Shown piece after piece: positions 62,898-64,000 of a stretch of DNA of 64,000 bases. This stretch comes from Nostoc sp. NMS7 (GTDB lineage Bacteria; Cyanobacteriota; Cyanobacteriia; Cyanobacteriales; Nostocaceae). The stretch covers positions 1-64,000 of the forward strand of contig NZ_JABXKJ010000237.1 in the NCBI RefSeq assembly GCF_017115085.1, written 5' to 3'. Position numbers and translations under genes: made by a program. Every line of letters starts with the position of its first letter. Position 1 is the first letter of the stretch. Under the pieces are notes generated by a model, which did not search any database, was not told where the DNA came from, and saw nothing but the letters and a program-made list of their open reading frames with translations.

Positions 62898-63012
62898 TAG
62901 GACTTACGCAAAACTACACAGCGTAGGGGCAATACCCTGCGGGAAGCTAAAGCTACATGAATTGCCCCTACCCTAAAATCAGGGTTTGGGCTATTGTTTG
63001 CGTAAGTCCTGA
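62898..63012 (+). mobile_element. MITE copy 3 (TIR TAGGACTTACGCAAA)
   Basis: Bounded by TAGGACTTACGCAAAA and TTTGCGTAAGTCCTGA, with TA-rich flanks. The interior GTAGGGGCAATACCCTGCGGGAAGCTAAAGCTACATGAATTGCCCC is shared with the other copies. It lies between the dioxygenase and sfsA, upstream of both. Confidence 0.9.
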
Positions 63013-63111
63013 TACTCATAAGTGTATGAGTAGCTGCTGAAAAGATTTGCTGATGGGGGTTCGGTGGAGAAGAAATCGACGTATATTTACTAGCAACAAC
63101 AAGGTTTCATA

Positions 63112-63837
63112 ATGATTGATTGGCTTTACCGTTACCCACCTTTATATCCAGGTATTCTGCTAAAACGCTACAAGCGGTTTTTTGCTGACGTTCAACTTAC
63201 TTCTGGCGAAATAGTGACAGCACATTGTCCAAATACAGGGCCAATGACTGGAGTATCGACTCCCCAAAGTGCTGTACAGCTTTCCAAAAGCGATAATCTT
63301 AACCGCAAATTGGCTTACACTTTAGAACTAATTCAAGTACATGACAATGAGCCAACTTGGGTAGGTATAAATACTTTTTTACCGAATCGGGTGATAAAAC
63401 TGGCTTTGGCGAAACATCTTTTCCCAGAATTAGGCGACTATAGCCAAATTAAGGGGGAGGTGGTTTATGGACTTGATAAAAAAAGTCGAGTAGATTTTTT
63501 CTTGACGGGGAGTGATGAAGAACGCCCGATTTATTTAGAAGTGAAAAATACAACTTTCTCTGAGGGGAGATTAGCCTTATTTCCTGACACGGAGACTACA
63601 AGAGGACAAAAGCACTTGCGAGAATTAATGGCGCTGCTACCTCTAACTCGTGCGGTGATGCTTTACTTTATTAATCGCAGTGATTGTACTGAGTTTTCCC
63701 CTGGCGATCGCACAGATCCTATATATGGTAAATTATTACGGGATGCGATCGCTCTTGGTTTAGAAGTCTTACCTTGTCGTTTTGACATTTCCCCCGAAGG
63801 TATCCGTTATTTAGATTTGGCAAAACTAAAAATTTAA
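63112..63837 (+). CDS. sfsA: DNA/RNA nuclease SfsA
   Basis: A 241-residue SfsA-family protein, first described as a sugar fermentation stimulation protein and later shown to be a DNA-binding nuclease in bacteria. Marks are the N-terminal LYPGILLKRYKRFFADVQLTSGEIVTAHCPNTGPMTGVSTP (OB-like) and the PD-(D/E)xK-like core with DKKSRVDFFLTG..YLEVKNTTFSEGRLALFPDTETTRGQKHLRELMAL. The catalytic Glu-Val-Lys is intact. Length is normal. Monocistronic, followed by a terminator. Confidence 0.93.
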   Translation: MIDWLYRYPPLYPGILLKRYKRFFADVQLTSGEIVTAHCPNTGPMTGVSTPQSAVQLSKSDNLNRKLAYTLELIQVHDNEPTWVGINTFLPNRVIKLALAKHLFPELGDYSQIKGEVVYGLDKKSRVDFFLTGSDEERPIYLEVKNTTFSEGRLALFPDTETTRGQKHLRELMALLPLTRAVMLYFINRSDCTEFSPGDRTDPIYGKLLRDAIALGLEVLPCRFDISPEGIRYLDLAKLKI

Positions 63838-63853
63838 TTACATCTAAATTAAA

Positions 63854-63892
63854 CAACAAATCCATCTAGATCGTGTCTAGATGGATTTGTTG
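63854..63892 (+). terminator. Perfect 17 bp stem-loop after sfsA
   Basis: CAACAAATCCATCTAGA (63854-63870) and TCTAGATGGATTTGTTG (63876-63892) pair exactly across loop TCGTG. It starts 16 bp after the sfsA stop and is the likely terminator, though the T-tail is short. Confidence 0.75.
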
Positions 63893-64000
63893 GTAGATGT
63901 GTTTACTAAAAAGCATCCAAACAGTGATGGAGAAACGACTATAAATAGTCGCCGCCCCACAAATAGCATTCGCTATTCTAAAGCTTGCTTATGCAGGAAT
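63893..64000. other. Window end, no gene recognised
   Basis: The last ~108 bases include the small hairpin AATAGC..GCTATT and no supported coding sequence. A gene could begin just beyond the window. Confidence 0.4.

Noticed and set aside
1-64000. CRISPR arrays
   Set aside because: No regular repeats with unique spacers; the tandem heptamers have no spacers and no cas genes are present.
1-64000. tRNA, rRNA or tmRNA genes
   Set aside because: I looked for T-loop (GTTCRANNC) plus acceptor pairing in the gaps and found no convincing cloverleaf; a tRNAscan-SE run would settle this.

Overview
The window is chromosomal DNA of a filamentous, heterocyst/hormogonium-type cyanobacterium, most likely Nostoc or a close relative. 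Evidence: many GCGATCGC (HIP1) octamers, abundant heptanucleotide tandem repeats (CCCAATG, TGACCAA, GAGTTAT, TTTTGAA types), the longer GTTCGCGTAGCGTCTC/GCGCAGCCTCTCGTAGAGAAG-type interspersed repeats, Psb27 (oxygenic photosynthesis), and a complete hmp chemotaxis-like locus that controls hormogonium motility.

Layout. 1-7.4 kb: a 5'-incomplete DALR-domain protein, a Cof-type HAD phosphatase, DNA polymerase I, Psb27, a truncated PAP2 phosphatase and CofH (Fo synthase subunit). 7.4-16.6 kb: a metal-handling island. It opens with CbtB behind a B12-box-like leader, a His/Met-rich membrane protein and a DUF1636 cysteine protein. A two-domain multicopper oxidase, a lipoprotein with a helix-hairpin-helix motif, a ferritin-like protein and an FTR1 iron permease follow; together they look like a ferroxidase-permease iron uptake route. 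A secreted MsrA and a BtuF/FecB-like binding lipoprotein close the block. 17-22 kb: GHL10-like secreted glycosidase, Uma2 protein, TilS with a repeat inserted in frame, a decaying HigBA pair and a DUF5615/DUF433 pair.

22-35.2 kb: hmpF is divergent from hmpABCDE (PatA-like regulator, CheY, CheW, chemoreceptor, giant hybrid CheA), the phototaxis/type IV pilus signalling system. 35-41 kb: repeat-rich DNA, a DUF1815-like protein, a CHAT-domain gene relic, a hotdog thioesterase, a BrnTA module flanked by direct repeats, and dxr (isoprenoid synthesis). 41-50 kb: two membrane glycosyltransferases, a decayed DMT transporter next to a double-length DMT fusion, a VOC protein, RbgA and an orphan KAP-type P-loop NTPase. 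50-58.5 kb: an FHA-GAF-adenylate cyclase, the succinate-semialdehyde dehydrogenase/2-oxoglutarate decarboxylase pair that closes the cyanobacterial TCA cycle, a VapBC-like pair and a class I FbaB-type aldolase. 58.5-64 kb: a Pit phosphate transporter, a secreted RNase T2, a PF10014-type 2OG-Fe dioxygenase and SfsA.

The most noteworthy points are the ferroxidase/permease iron island beside a B12/cobalt-type module, three copies of a ~105-116 bp MITE with TIR TAGGACTTACGCAAA, the tandem fusion of two whole DMT transporters, the orphan KAP NTPase, and repeat-driven gene changes (TilS, DALR protein, PAP2, HmpE duplication). All functions are inferred by reading the sequence; no database search was run.
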